A stretch of DNA of 49,654 bases from Bacillus sp. ISL-34 (GTDB lineage Bacteria; Bacillota; Bacilli; Bacillales; DSM-1321), in contig NZ_JAGGQJ010000002.1 of assembly GCF_018613325.1 (NCBI RefSeq), positions 328,571 through 378,224 of the forward strand, read 5' to 3'. The stretch's first letter is position 1, and each line of letters starts with the position of its first letter. Shown here one piece after another: positions 1 through 8,154 of this stretch. Under the pieces are notes generated by a model. It did not search any database. It saw nothing but the letters and a program-made list of their open reading frames with translations, and was not told the origin of the DNA. A program made the translations under genes and the position numbers.

Positions 1-90
1 TTTACGAACCAAATGGTTCGCAGGCACCAGTCGATCTTAAGTAATCATTTCAAGTTGATCTTGCTTAATAGAATCATGTTTAGAAAGCAT
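1..90 (-). pseudogene. IS1182-family transposase, 5' fragment with nonsense codon
   Basis: The reverse strand encodes the same N-terminus as the transposase at the right edge of the window: MLSKHDSI, then DQLEMIT. The reading frame then meets a TAA stop at codon 18 (positions 37-39), where the right-hand copy has TTA (Leu). The conserved stretch VPANHLVRK follows in the same frame after the stop, so this is one base substitution and not a frame change. The start is ATG at 88-90. The rest of the gene lies beyond the left edge. The family call rests on the N-terminal motif 'LV...HLVRKI' typical of IS1182 transposases. The copy is probably inactive, unless translation restarts downstream. Confidence 0.75.
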
Positions 91-149
91 CCTCATCCTC
101 AAGTTTTAATAAAATTCTATTTTAAAACAATAAAGACTTTAGCAGAAGG

Positions 150-323
150 GTTCTATCTAAAAAGTTAAAACAAAGTTGATTGGAGCGAAAGGTGCGATAC
201 TCCTGCGGGAAAATAGAGTCCAGGGGAGACCCCGCAGGCGCAAAGGCGCCGAGGAGGCTCCCGGCCCGCCCGCGGAAAGCGAGTGCCTTACGTTCCAATT
301 GCACAAACCCAAAAAAACTGTAG
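150..323 (+). repeat. ~180-bp GC-rich intergenic repeat, copy 1 (left)
   Basis: This copy shares its whole length with segments at 26796-26979 (same strand) and 49265-49446 (opposite strand). Shared landmarks in order are TTCTATCTAAA, GTTGATTGGAGCG, CTCCTGCGGGAAAA, GAGACCCCGCAGGCGC, CCGAGGAGGCTC, GCCCGCGGAAAGCGAGTGCC and ACTGTAG at the end. CCTGCGGG and CCCCGCAGG can pair as an inner hairpin. This copy is the most diverged and lacks the GGAAATCAACG tail of the other two. It has no credible coding content. Confidence 0.85.
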
Positions 324-356
324 ACAAACTCGATTTTCATCGAGTTTGTCTACAGT
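311..356 (-). terminator. rho-independent terminator of msmX
   Basis: A perfect 18-bp stem (317-334 with 339-356) closes a TTTC/GAAA tetraloop. On the reverse strand it is followed by a T run (311-316), so it suits the leftward msmX gene. A second, shorter hairpin (360-380, AGACCCATT stem) lies between it and the stop codon. Confidence 0.85.
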
Positions 357-388
357 CTGAGACCCATTATGAATGGGTCTTTTTACGT

Positions 389-1534
389 TTAATTGGCAGA
401 TAACTTCATGCTTTCCTGCATCTGTTCATCTTCTTCAACTAAAATGCGATGTTCGGTCCCTTTGTCAAAAAAGTGTGCTTTATTCATGTCGAGGGCAAGT
501 TCGATCTTTTCCCCTGCCTGGATAATATTCTTGGCATCGACCCGTGCAACGAAGTCCTGCCCCTCTAATGTGGAGTAGAGCATGATCTCCGCGCCCATGA
601 GTTCGGCTACATCAATTTGGGTCGTGAATGTAGAGTTAGGGGACTCCGTGAAGTAAGCTCCTTCATTATGGAAATCCTCCGGACGTATGCCAAGGATTAC
701 ATCTTTTCCGACATATCCTTGATCACGCAGCATTTTCATTTTCAATTCAGGTATTTCAAGCGTTTGTTCGCCTATTTTAATTGTGCCTTCTTTTAATGTT
801 CCGGTAAAGAAGTTCATGGCAGGCGATCCGATAAAGCCGCCGACGAAAACGTTTATCGGTTTCTCATAAACGTCCTTTGGGGCACCGACCTGTTGGATGA
901 TACCATCCTTCATTACAACAAGACGTGTCGCCATGGTCATTGCCTCTGTTTGGTCATGCGTGACATATATCGTTGTGGTGTCGAGCCGTTTATGTAGTTT
1001 AGCGATTTCAGCACGCATTTGAACCCGCAGCTTTGCGTCGAGATTGGATAATGGCTCATCCATCAAGAAAACCTTTGCGTCCCTTACAATTGCACGGCCA
1101 AGTGCCACACGCTGGCGCTGACCGCCTGAAAGCGCTTTAGGTTTCCTGTTTAGCAGCTCTTCAAGTCCGAGAATCCTTGCCGCTTCATTGACCCTTTGCT
1201 TGATTTCCGCTTTTGCCGTTTTCCTGAGCTTTAATCCGAATGCCATATTGTCATATACGGTCATGTGAGGATATAAGGCATAGTTCTGGAAAACCATCGC
1301 AATATCACGATCTTTAGGAGGGACATCATTGACTCGCTTGCCGTCTATGTATAAATCGCCTTGGGAAATGTCCTCCAGTCCGGCAATCATCCTTAATGTC
1401 GTCGATTTGCCGCATCCGGAAGGTCCCACAAAAACTATGAATTCCTTATCGGCAACACGAAGGTTGAAGTCTTTAACAGCCGTCACCTTTTTATCATAAA
1501 TCTTGAATATATGATCTAACACTAACTCTGCCAT
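389..1534 (-). CDS. msmX: MsmX-type multi-sugar ABC transporter ATPase
   Basis: This 381-residue ATPase matches the MsmX/UgpC/MalK family along its length, including the N-terminal MAELVLDHIFKIYDKK. The Walker A motif GPSGCGKST lies near residue 38, the signature LSGGQRQR near 135, Walker B VFLMDEP follows and the switch histidine is in THDQTEA. The C-terminal ~140 residues form the MalK-type regulatory OB domain, with GIRPEDF. In B. subtilis MsmX energises several sugar importers that lack their own ATPase. No permease genes are adjacent here, which fits that shared role. The start ATG has AAGGGGGATTTTTTC upstream. A YxkF-like regulator lies upstream, the same pairing as in B. subtilis. Confidence 0.93.
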   Translation of the reverse strand: MAELVLDHIFKIYDKKVTAVKDFNLRVADKEFIVFVGPSGCGKSTTLRMIAGLEDISQGDLYIDGKRVNDVPPKDRDIAMVFQNYALYPHMTVYDNMAFGLKLRKTAKAEIKQRVNEAARILGLEELLNRKPKALSGGQRQRVALGRAIVRDAKVFLMDEPLSNLDAKLRVQMRAEIAKLHKRLDTTTIYVTHDQTEAMTMATRLVVMKDGIIQQVGAPKDVYEKPINVFVGGFIGSPAMNFFTGTLKEGTIKIGEQTLEIPELKMKMLRDQGYVGKDVILGIRPEDFHNEGAYFTESPNSTFTTQIDVAELMGAEIMLYSTLEGQDFVARVDAKNIIQAGEKIELALDMNKAHFFDKGTEHRILVEEDEQMQESMKLSAN

Positions 1535-1657
1535 GAAAAAATCCCCCTTTTTAGAATGATTACTTGTACCAATTAGCTATAGTCTAAGCTATCAGTTTAG
1601 AAAAAAGTATGGGCACATTGCACAAAAAAGGATGATATTACCTCTTTGTAATGGAAA

Positions 1658-2542
1658 TTAATCATTCAGTAAAAATATCAAGTACGCAGTAAGGGCATGA
1701 CGGAAGTTTCTAATATCGAGACCAGTTCTTTCAGAGAATTTATCGATTCGGTATTGTAAGCTGTTCCGATGGATATAAAGCTGTTTGGCGGCATAGGTGG
1801 CATTGGAATTACATTCGATATACGTTTTAATCGTTTTGATAAGCTCAGTATCCTGCTTGGTCTTGCCAAGAATTTCATTGATATACCACTTTGCATTCTT
1901 AAAGGATGGGTCATTTATTAATGAATGAGGGATGATGTCTGCCAAATCAGTCACCTTTAGATCCGGCAGATGCACCTGTGCCAAATCAAAACACTTTTTC
2001 TCCCGAGCCCAGTGATGGTGAAGGTCTTGATTTACAGGGTGAAAGCGCCCGGTGAACATACGCGTCTTTACATAAAAGTCACTTTCAAGCGTGGAAGAAA
2101 TGGCGATTAGTTCTTTATTTGATAATGATTCCTCCTTGTCCGTTTCAATTAAGACTCCTGCCGTTTCATTTTCCCAGATAATAGCTGCGTCAGAAGGAAC
2201 GAAAGCGAGGAAGGCCTCTTCAAAATCGGAGTTGGAAAAATCAGCATGAGTCAGCTTGAAATGAAGGAATCGAACATTCTCCCAGCTCGTTAAAGGCAAT
2301 GGTGCATTCGGTTCGGATAAAAAAAATTTCCATGATGAGTCTGGATGTGCATTGAGGTTATTTTGGTTTATGGAAGGAGCAAAAAGCAGTTCCAATAAAC
2401 GGATTTCTTCGGCTGTGATTTCTGAACGGGGAATGCCAAGTATACTTCTTGAGTCTTCGAACCAAACATATTCAGAAATATCATCAGTATCCTTTTTATT
2501 GGTAAGAGCGTTCGGGAATTTTTGTTTAAGATTTTCAAGCAT
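1658..2542 (-). CDS. PucR/CdaR-type helix-turn-helix regulator (YxkF-like)
   Basis: The protein is 294 residues. Its last ~55 residues hold the PucR C-terminal helix-turn-helix signature: NATYAAKQLYIHRNSLQYRI, then RTGLDIRNF. The upstream ~220 residues have no motif that I recognise. In B. subtilis the gene beside msmX is yxkF, of this type and length, so it is probably the orthologue. I start it at ATG 2542, which has AAGGTGG five bases upstream. A longer frame opening at 2575 is excluded because that ATG lies inside the promoter -10 box. Its targets cannot be read from the sequence; control of sugar uptake with msmX is only a guess. Confidence 0.75.
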   Translation of the reverse strand: MLENLKQKFPNALTNKKDTDDISEYVWFEDSRSILGIPRSEITAEEIRLLELLFAPSINQNNLNAHPDSSWKFFLSEPNAPLPLTSWENVRFLHFKLTHADFSNSDFEEAFLAFVPSDAAIIWENETAGVLIETDKEESLSNKELIAISSTLESDFYVKTRMFTGRFHPVNQDLHHHWAREKKCFDLAQVHLPDLKVTDLADIIPHSLINDPSFKNAKWYINEILGKTKQDTELIKTIKTYIECNSNATYAAKQLYIHRNSLQYRIDKFSERTGLDIRNFRHALTAYLIFLLND

Positions 2543-2573
2543 CGTTTCCACCTTCTTTCTCCCTTTCCGTATC

Positions 2574-2602
2574 ATTATAGCGAAAAAGAATAAAGTTCAA
2601 AA
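2574..2602 (-). promoter_or_regulatory. sigma-A promoter of the YxkF-like regulator
   Basis: On the reverse strand, -35 TTTTGA (2597-2602) and a perfect -10 TATAAT (2574-2579) are separated by 17 bp. Transcription would start near 2567, about 25 bases before ATG 2542. The longer start at 2575 would lie upstream of the transcript, so this site fixes the start choice. Confidence 0.65.
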
Positions 2603-2743
2603 GAATAGGATATTGCTAGTTTTTTCGAGAAGGGAAATTCATGGTTCTAAAAGAGAGTTCAAAGAAAAGTTGCAAGTATTATTAATGTTAGGAAAGGGTA
2701 TTGCGTATGCTTTATTGAATATCGTTAATGAGGAGGGAATCTT

Positions 2744-3781
2744 ATGAACATTTTAATATTGGGCGGTACACGGTTTTTAGGCAGGTATTTAGCAAAAGCT
2801 GCGATAGAGAAAGGGCATGATGTCACACTTTTTAATCGTGGAAGCGATCCTTATGTCTTTCCCGAAATAGAACAGTTAAAAGGGGACCGCGACGGGGATC
2901 TGGAAATGTTGAAAGGGAGACAGTGGGATGCAGTCATTGACACATCAGGATTTATCCCTCGAACTGTATCGAAATCTTGCAGATTGCTTAATTCTGTTAA
3001 ACATTATACATATATTTCAAGCATCTCAGTTTATAGTGATCCAACCGAGCCAGGAATTGATGAAAATGGAGAGGTTCATACACTAAATGATGATAAAGCA
3101 GAAGAGATCACCCGCGGAACTGCTGGACCGATATACGGTGAATATTATGGACCGTTAAAATCATTAAGCGAAAAAGCCGCTGAAAAAGAACTGCCGGGGA
3201 AAGTCTTGTCAATTCGTGCAGGGCAAATAGTGGGTCCATATGATTACACTGACCGATTGCCGTACTGGCTTAAAAGAATAGCGGAAGGGGGAGAAATTTT
3301 ATCTCCTGGACGCCCTGGACGTCCAATCCAAGTTATCGATGCAAGGGACTTGGCTCAATGGATCATCCAAATGATGGAAAAAAGTATGACGGGTACGTAT
3401 AATGCCGTTGGACCAGATTACACACTGACTATGGGGCAATTACTTGAAGGCTGCAAAAAGGTAACAAGAAGTAATGCTGAATTTACATGGGTATCTGAAA
3501 AATTTTTAAATGACAATAAAGTAGAGCCGTGGGGAGAAATGCCTTTATGGATACCAGAAGAATTCCCATTACCTGGAGGAAAGGAACCTTTGAATGGGTT
3601 TTTGGCTGTCGATAACAATAAAGCCATCAATAATGGGCTAACATTCCGTCCCCTATCAGAAACTCTCGAAGATATATGGAATTGGGAAAAGGGCCGTCCG
3701 GAATCTGCCGATAGAAAAGTAGGCATCCACAGACAGCATGAAAGTGTTCTCCTCGGATTATGGAAACAGACTGTAGGTTGA
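2744..3781 (+). CDS. NAD-dependent epimerase/dehydratase family protein
   Basis: This 345-residue short-chain dehydrogenase-like protein opens with the Rossmann motif MNILILGGTRFLGR. The pattern GGTRFLG is that of the atypical/extended SDR nucleotide-sugar epimerase group. The region YTYISSISVYSD (near residues 90-100) and YGEYYGPLKSLSE (near 130) carry a Y-x3-K-like element: Y then GPLK. RAGQIVGPYDYTDRLPYWL is typical of this subgroup. The start has GAGGAGGG eight bases upstream. It stands alone between a divergent regulator and a convergent pseudogene. The substrate is unknown; nothing nearby suggests a sugar pathway. Confidence 0.8.
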   Translation: MNILILGGTRFLGRYLAKAAIEKGHDVTLFNRGSDPYVFPEIEQLKGDRDGDLEMLKGRQWDAVIDTSGFIPRTVSKSCRLLNSVKHYTYISSISVYSDPTEPGIDENGEVHTLNDDKAEEITRGTAGPIYGEYYGPLKSLSEKAAEKELPGKVLSIRAGQIVGPYDYTDRLPYWLKRIAEGGEILSPGRPGRPIQVIDARDLAQWIIQMMEKSMTGTYNAVGPDYTLTMGQLLEGCKKVTRSNAEFTWVSEKFLNDNKVEPWGEMPLWIPEEFPLPGGKEPLNGFLAVDNNKAINNGLTFRPLSETLEDIWNWEKGRPESADRKVGIHRQHESVLLGLWKQTVG

Positions 3782-3868
3782 AACCTTCTTTTATTATACT
3801 GAAGTATTGACGGCACATTATGTGTGCTTGGTGAAAAGGATGATTTAAACAAACAATGTGAAGGAATT

Positions 3869-3905
3869 AAAAAAACGATGAGGTAATAACCCCATCGTTT
3901 TTTTT
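3869..3905. terminator. bidirectional terminator
   Basis: Stem AACGATG/CATCGTT with one internal mismatch around loop AATA is flanked by A and T runs on both sides. It serves the converging epimerase gene and the HcxA-like pseudogene. Confidence 0.75.
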
Positions 3906-5009
3906 AGTCCATGGATCTGCTTGCGTGGTTTGTGAGGATTTCAAGGTTTTCCATGGCGGCCGCCACTTTTTCCTTGTTGATATCAGGGAAAAGAAGATGG
4001 ATGTCTTCACCTTCTTTTACAGAGTGGGCTGCAATCTGTTGAAGTTCCGCTTTATGTTCAACCGTCAGGCCAATATCAAGCAATGTCATCGGCAGTTTGA
4101 GCACCTGGTAGATTGGCAGCAATTGTTTGATTTCCGAGAATTTCCCTTCTAGCACAAGCTGGACTAAAATGCCATATGCCACTTTTTCCCCATGAAGTAA
4201 ATGGTGAGCTTGCGTGATGGAAGTCATGCCATTATGAATGGAGTGGGCACCGGAAACGCGCAGGTATTGGTCGCCAAAGCCTCCAACTAGACCGCTGGTG
4301 ATGATGTTCGTTTCAATGACACGCTGCAGCGCGTCTGTCCATTTACCCTTTTCCAAATCAGCTAGGGCTTCCTCGCCATATGTCAGTAAAACTTCCTGGC
4401 ATTGCCTTGCGGCTATATGGGCCAATTCAATACAAACGGACTTCGTGGCAATCTTTTCGGCCAATGCATTACCCTCGTACCATTTCGCCAATGTATCGCC
4501 GATTCCAGCCCGTAAATAGTTAATCGGCGATTAAGAAGAATTCCTGGTTCTATAAATAACATCCAAGCGCTTTTTTCATGAATATCATAGCGGACATATG
4601 AACCATAATCATCATAGATGACACTCAACGGTGTCCATGCAGCGCAGGTGGAAGCCAGGGTTGGAATGAGGATGATTTCCTTTTGAAGCGAGTTTCCGGC
4701 TGATTTGGCGAGGTCGAGCAGCTTACCGCCGCCAATGCCGATTAATGCATCCGCACCGTGTTCAAGAGCAGACTTCTTGACGCGTTCAATTTCCGCATCA
4801 CTGCATTCCCCGCCGTATGTGAAAAAGATCGTCTCAATATTTTCTAAGGCAGGAAAAAAGGGTTCAGCAACTTCCCATGATTTTCTCCCATGAATAACGA
4901 GCACTTTACGAATGTTTCCTTTACTCAGTTTTGCTTCCAGTGTTTCAAGGACATTAGCTTTACAGGCGTAATAAGCGGGGCCGCTGCGGACCTCCAGTAA
5001 GGTATTCAT
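3904..5009 (-). pseudogene. Iron-containing alcohol dehydrogenase (HcxA/YbdH-like), frameshifted
   Basis: Two overlapping reverse frames make one dehydroquinate synthase-like/GldA-type enzyme of about 368 residues. The first frame carries the nucleotide motif GIGGGKLLDLAK and the segment PTLASTCAAWTPLSV, and runs to FIEPGILLN. The second resumes SPINYLRAGIGDTLAKWYE and continues with HSIHNGMT and HGEKVAYGILVQ, where histidine metal ligands lie. Both halves resemble E. coli YbdH (HcxA, a hydroxycarboxylate dehydrogenase). The frame breaks at 4530/4531, where one base is missing: AAT-CGC would read AA(N)-TCG with an extra base. The start at 5009 has AAGGAG eight bases upstream. It may be a real lesion or a sequencing error; the gene otherwise looks intact. 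Confidence 0.8.
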
Positions 5010-5030
5010 ATTCGTACTCCTTAATGAAAG

Positions 5031-5062
5031 GCCTGTTCCCGGTAAAGGGGAAGCAGGCCTCG
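5031..5062 (-). terminator. hairpin after the MetQ remnant
   Basis: AGGCCTG-TTCCC pairs with GGGGAA-CAGGCCT. On the reverse strand it follows the remnant's stop (5072-5074) and precedes TTTCATT. It lies immediately upstream of the HcxA-like start and probably ended the former MetQ gene. Confidence 0.5.
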
Positions 5063-5071
5063 ATTATTTGA

Positions 5072-5340
5072 TCAATTCATCCAGTCTGGTTTTCCGAATC
5101 CGGAAAATTTGTCATCGACCACTTTTTCCAAACTGGTCGGATTCCGCTACTGATATAATATCCTTGGCAAATTGAGCGTCTACATCTTTTGTATTCACTG
5201 CAACAACGTTTCGTTACATATCCGGCATCTTTTCTAAAACAAGGGCATCCTCGAGGTCCTTTTTCGCTTGCAAGAGCGAAGTTGCCAGTGACCGCCGATA
5301 GGTCAACACTGTCTGTTGCCTAGGGGCAATTGAGCGGATT
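5072..5340 (-). pseudogene. MetQ/NlpA-type substrate-binding lipoprotein, C-terminal remnant
   Basis: Reverse-strand translation gives pieces of a methionine-transporter binding protein in shifting frames: VDLSAVTGNFAL, then AKKDLEDALVLEKMP, then (after an in-frame TAA) RNVVAVNTKDVDAQF, then EKVVDDKFSGFGKPDWMN and a stop. The pattern of a 'VDAA..NFAL' loop, 'DALVLE', 'NVVAV' and a C-terminal helix is that of NlpA/MetQ proteins. At least two frame changes and one stop are needed. No lipobox or N-terminal half is visible upstream, and the matching ABC ATPase and permease are absent from the window. The identification is from motif memory and the boundaries are approximate. Confidence 0.6.
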
Positions 5341-5526
5341 TGAATGGTTTGAGTTGGAAGTTAGGTCGACAGTGAAGGGATATTAAACAATAATCCAGCA
5401 TTTACATCCAGGTTAATCATTCCAATATTTCCTTGTCAAAAAGGTAAAGCGGTACTACATTTATTATAGTAAAGTTAAAAAAAGGAAGATAAAACTATTT
5501 TTGTACAATGATGGGGAGGCAATAGA
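5341..5526. other. intergenic region, possible decayed sequence
   Basis: This AT-rich stretch lies between the MetQ remnant and the MBL gene. I see no convincing frame, promoter box or hairpin, apart from a GGGGAGG ribosome binding site at its right end. Confidence 0.4.
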
Positions 5527-6351
5527 ATGATAGAGATTAAGACGATAAATGATGTGGTTTGTGTGCACGGGATTCCTGGCGGGAACAAGTCGGGGATGAG
5601 TGTTAATGTTTTTTTAACGGATGGCCTATTGATAGATACTGGCGCACAGATTTTATTGGAAGAGCTTATTCCATTCTATGAGGCCGCAAACTTCGACTCA
5701 GTGGCCCTGACTCACTATCATGAAGACCATACGGGGGGCGCTGCCTGGATACAGGAACATAAAAAGGTGCCGCTTTTCATTCACCCGATGTCAGTCGAGG
5801 TTTGTGCAAAGGATGCTGTATATCCTGAATATCGCAAAATTTTCTGGGGAAAGAGAGACGCTTTTAAAGCTGAGCCGCTAGGGAAGGCCATTCATTCCCG
5901 CACCCAAACTTGGGAGCCGATTTTTACCCCCGGCCATGCGAAGGACCATATGGTGTATTTGAATCACAGTAATGGCATGCTTTTTTCAGGAGACCTTTTC
6001 GTAACTCCAAAAACAAAACTTGTCTTACGGGAAGAGTCTGTCCCGGTCATCATCGATTCCATAAAAAGATTACTTCAATATGACTTCGGGGAAGTGTTTT
6101 GCTGCCATGCTGGGCATGTCCCTGATGGGAAGGAAATGTTTCGGAAAAAACTCGATTATTTGGAAAACCTCCAAGGTGAAATTTTACGCTTGCATTCTCA
6201 AGGGCTGAACGTTCATGAAATCCAGCAGGTCGTTTTACCGAATCGCTATCCCCTTATCGAGATATCTGGGCATGAATGGGATTCAGAGCATATCATTACA
6301 TCGATATTAAACGAAAATATTTTAAGTGCGAGGGAGAATGGAACTATTTGA
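5527..6351 (+). CDS. MBL-fold metallo-hydrolase
   Basis: The protein is 274 residues. The metallo-beta-lactamase signature THYHEDHTGG supplies H63, H65, D67 and H68. Further ligands are expected at H in FTPGHAKDH (near 138) and D in LFSGDLFV (near 159), and near the end in CCHAGHV. The C-terminal ~60 residues form a helical tail as in the glyoxalase II-like branch, whose members act on thioesters, lactones or related substrates. The specific substrate is unknown. GGGGAGG lies 7-8 bases before the ATG. The gene is monocistronic and converges on the small gene at 6416-6604. Confidence 0.85.
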   Translation: MIEIKTINDVVCVHGIPGGNKSGMSVNVFLTDGLLIDTGAQILLEELIPFYEAANFDSVALTHYHEDHTGGAAWIQEHKKVPLFIHPMSVEVCAKDAVYPEYRKIFWGKRDAFKAEPLGKAIHSRTQTWEPIFTPGHAKDHMVYLNHSNGMLFSGDLFVTPKTKLVLREESVPVIIDSIKRLLQYDFGEVFCCHAGHVPDGKEMFRKKLDYLENLQGEILRLHSQGLNVHEIQQVVLPNRYPLIEISGHEWDSEHIITSILNENILSARENGTI

Positions 6352-6385
6352 ATACTATCCGTTTAACGGTCTGACTGATATAAAG

Positions 6386-6411
6386 GAGAGCTCTCCATAA
6401 GAGAGCCCACA
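6386..6411. terminator. hairpin between convergent genes
   Basis: GCTCTC pairs with GAGAGC around CATAA. No clear T run follows on either strand, so this is a weak terminator candidate. Confidence 0.35.
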
Positions 6412-6415
6412 TAAT

Positions 6416-6604
6416 TCATTTATTGATATTGGGATCTGTTTCATCATAAAAATCATGTGCTTCTTCGATGTTTTGAAGGTCTGCGACTTCATACACATTT
6501 CCGCCCGCCATACCTTCATTGATGATACGGTCGATATCAAGGTAAACGGAGTCCTTGCCATCATATTCGGTATCCTTCAAAAATGTCATTTTTTCTTTAT
6601 CCAA
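6416..6604 (-). CDS. small conserved-looking hypothetical protein (62 aa)
   Basis: The frame opens at TTG 6602-6604, with a near-perfect AGGAGGG six bases upstream; that is the main support for it being real. The protein is acidic and soluble (MDKEKMTFLKDTEYDGKD..., then GGNVYEVADLQNIEEAHDFYDE), with no membrane segment or known motif. It lies just downstream of yheE on the same strand, about 85 bp away, and may be co-transcribed with the yhe genes. I do not recognise the family. Confidence 0.6.
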   Translation of the reverse strand: MDKEKMTFLKDTEYDGKDSVYLDIDRIINEGMAGGNVYEVADLQNIEEAHDFYDETDPNINK

Positions 6605-6689
6605 ATTAAATCCCTCCTAGCCTTTTCTTTAGTTTAGGCAAAGGAGTTTTTTTTATTCTGTTTAGGGAATTCATGAATGTAAAGGGGGT

Positions 6690-6893
6690 TCATTCATATA
6701 CATGGAAGATCATTAAGTCATGTATCATGCTTTTGAGTGTACTTTCATCTGTTTCGGAAGGCGGATTGGCTGTCCACTCGATGGTTCCATCTTTATGATA
6801 TAAGGCTTGGACTGCCTGCTTGTTGAAATAAAAGGAAATTTTCCATCCTGGCAGATTCTTATGCAAAGGTGCCCATTGAAAATGAGTGATCAT
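6690..6893 (-). CDS. yheE: YheE-like small protein (DUF5342)
   Basis: This 67-residue protein begins MITHFQWAPLHKNLPGW and ends IHDLMIFHVYE, the pattern of B. subtilis YheE. The start at 6893 has GGAGGT seven bases upstream. A frame opening 15 bases earlier would begin inside that ribosome binding site and is rejected. It is the last member of the leftward yhe cluster, as in B. subtilis, 64 bp after the ATP-grasp gene ending at 6958. Its function is unknown. Confidence 0.8.
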   Translation of the reverse strand: MITHFQWAPLHKNLPGWKISFYFNKQAVQALYHKDGTIEWTANPPSETDESTLKSMIHDLMIFHVYE

Positions 6894-6957
6894 ATGTATT
6901 ACCTCCATCTATGCAGTTTCTCATTTAATTATAATGGAAAAACGGCAGCTGGAGGTG

Positions 6958-8154
6958 TTATTTAATTGTCAGGTTGGGAAAAGTTAATTCAATAAAAAGA
7001 TTTTTTAAATGCAAAAGCCTGTTTGTTTCAATTTCCTCCTCATCGAATTGCATGGGCTTTGAGTTCACTTCGTATATGAAGAGCGAGCCCGATTCGTCTT
7101 CCCCTATATCAATGGAAAACTCTCCGAGAAACCCGATTTTTTTTGAAAGTATCTCTCCGCATTTTTGGGCGATATTCGCTAATTGTCGATTCAGGCTTCT
7201 TGATTGCAGGTCTTTATAAGGAAAAATCTTACCCCCTCGGGGAGTGTGGGTGGTGATTTCCTGAGTTTGTGACATCCTTACCGCTTTGCCGGTCACTTTA
7301 TAAAAACCTTTTTCATAATGGACGAGAATCCGGTAATCATAACGATGTCCAAAAAGTTTTTTTGGTATGATCGCCTGTTGAGCAAGGTAGTTCCTTTTTA
7401 ATAAATCGATTTTTTTTGCTTCCCAGAATGACGCGAAGTCCGGGAAGGACTCACTATGCTTTAAGCTATTGAACAATAGTGTAGCATCATCATTTTTGAT
7501 TATGGTATAAATGCCCTTACCTTGGCTTCCTTTGCAGGGTTTAAGGTATATATGCCTGTAGGTCTCCAGGAAAGCATCAAGGCAGCCGCTGTTTCGCAAG
7601 ACCATGGTGGGCGGTAGGTGATTGGTGAGGGATCCATCTTCCATTAATGCTTCGAACATCACATATTTATCTATGAAACAGGGGTTGAATAGATTCATTC
7701 GGCATTCTTTAAAATATTTGATGAGCTGTTGAAATTCCTCTGACGCCTCATAGCTCCTCGAGGGGATACGGTTATAGACGATGTCAGGGAAGGGCACTTT
7801 ACTTTCGATCCACTTGTTTGAAACGGAGGAAAAAACATACCCTCTCATCGATTCGGAATGAAGGGCATTTCCTGTGAATACATACGCCAATATTCCATGT
7901 TTCAATAAATATAATGATAGGTCCCGAAAAAGGGTCAGGTTTCCACCCAAACCTGATTCCTTTTTGGGATTGGAAACAGTCAGTATTCCGACGACAAGCA
8001 TCCGGTTACCTGGAAATATGGTGATTGGAATTAGGGGTTGATTCGAATGGTCCTTTTTATAGCTGATTTCCTCTTCTGCAGATCCTGCAAAAAGTTCAGC
8101 ATTCTCATGATTGTGGTACCAATTTTCAGTGGGGATATCGTAAAAAACGTTCAT
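6958..8154 (-). CDS. YheC/YheD family ATP-grasp protein, paralogue 4
   Basis: The protein has 398 residues. The ATP-grasp nucleotide loop is KPCKGSQGKGIYTI (near residue 205) and the C-terminal magnesium-binding motif is YEVNSKP (near 367). Also present are FPDIVYNRIPSR, which ends the N-terminal domain, and HTPRGGKIFPY (near 300). Family members (ATP-grasp_6) are annotated in B. subtilis as spore coat-associated proteins; their reaction is not established, but the fold usually makes an amide bond through an acyl-phosphate. The start overlaps the upstream gene's stop by 4 bp (ATGA) and has no good ribosome binding site of its own, so translation is probably coupled. It lacks the extended first ~60 residues of the 450-residue paralogues. 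Confidence 0.85.
   Translation of the reverse strand: MNVFYDIPTENWYHNHENAELFAGSAEEEISYKKDHSNQPLIPITIFPGNRMLVVGILTVSNPKKESGLGGNLTLFRDLSLYLLKHGILAYVFTGNALHSESMRGYVFSSVSNKWIESKVPFPDIVYNRIPSRSYEASEEFQQLIKYFKECRMNLFNPCFIDKYVMFEALMEDGSLTNHLPPTMVLRNSGCLDAFLETYRHIYLKPCKGSQGKGIYTIIKNDDATLLFNSLKHSESFPDFASFWEAKKIDLLKRNYLAQQAIIPKKLFGHRYDYRILVHYEKGFYKVTGKAVRMSQTQEITTHTPRGGKIFPYKDLQSRSLNRQLANIAQKCGEILSKKIGFLGEFSIDIGEDESGSLFIYEVNSKPMQFDEEEIETNRLLHLKNLFIELTFPNLTIK

Noticed and set aside
176..403. Open frame on the + strand through repeat copy 1 (and a similar one at 49226-49432)
   Set aside because: It lies within the intergenic repeat and terminator, and is not preserved in the other copies.
2352..2747. 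131-codon + strand frame opposite the YxkF-like gene
   Set aside because: It is antisense to a gene with clear domain motifs and its upstream half has no ribosome binding site. It is a shadow frame.
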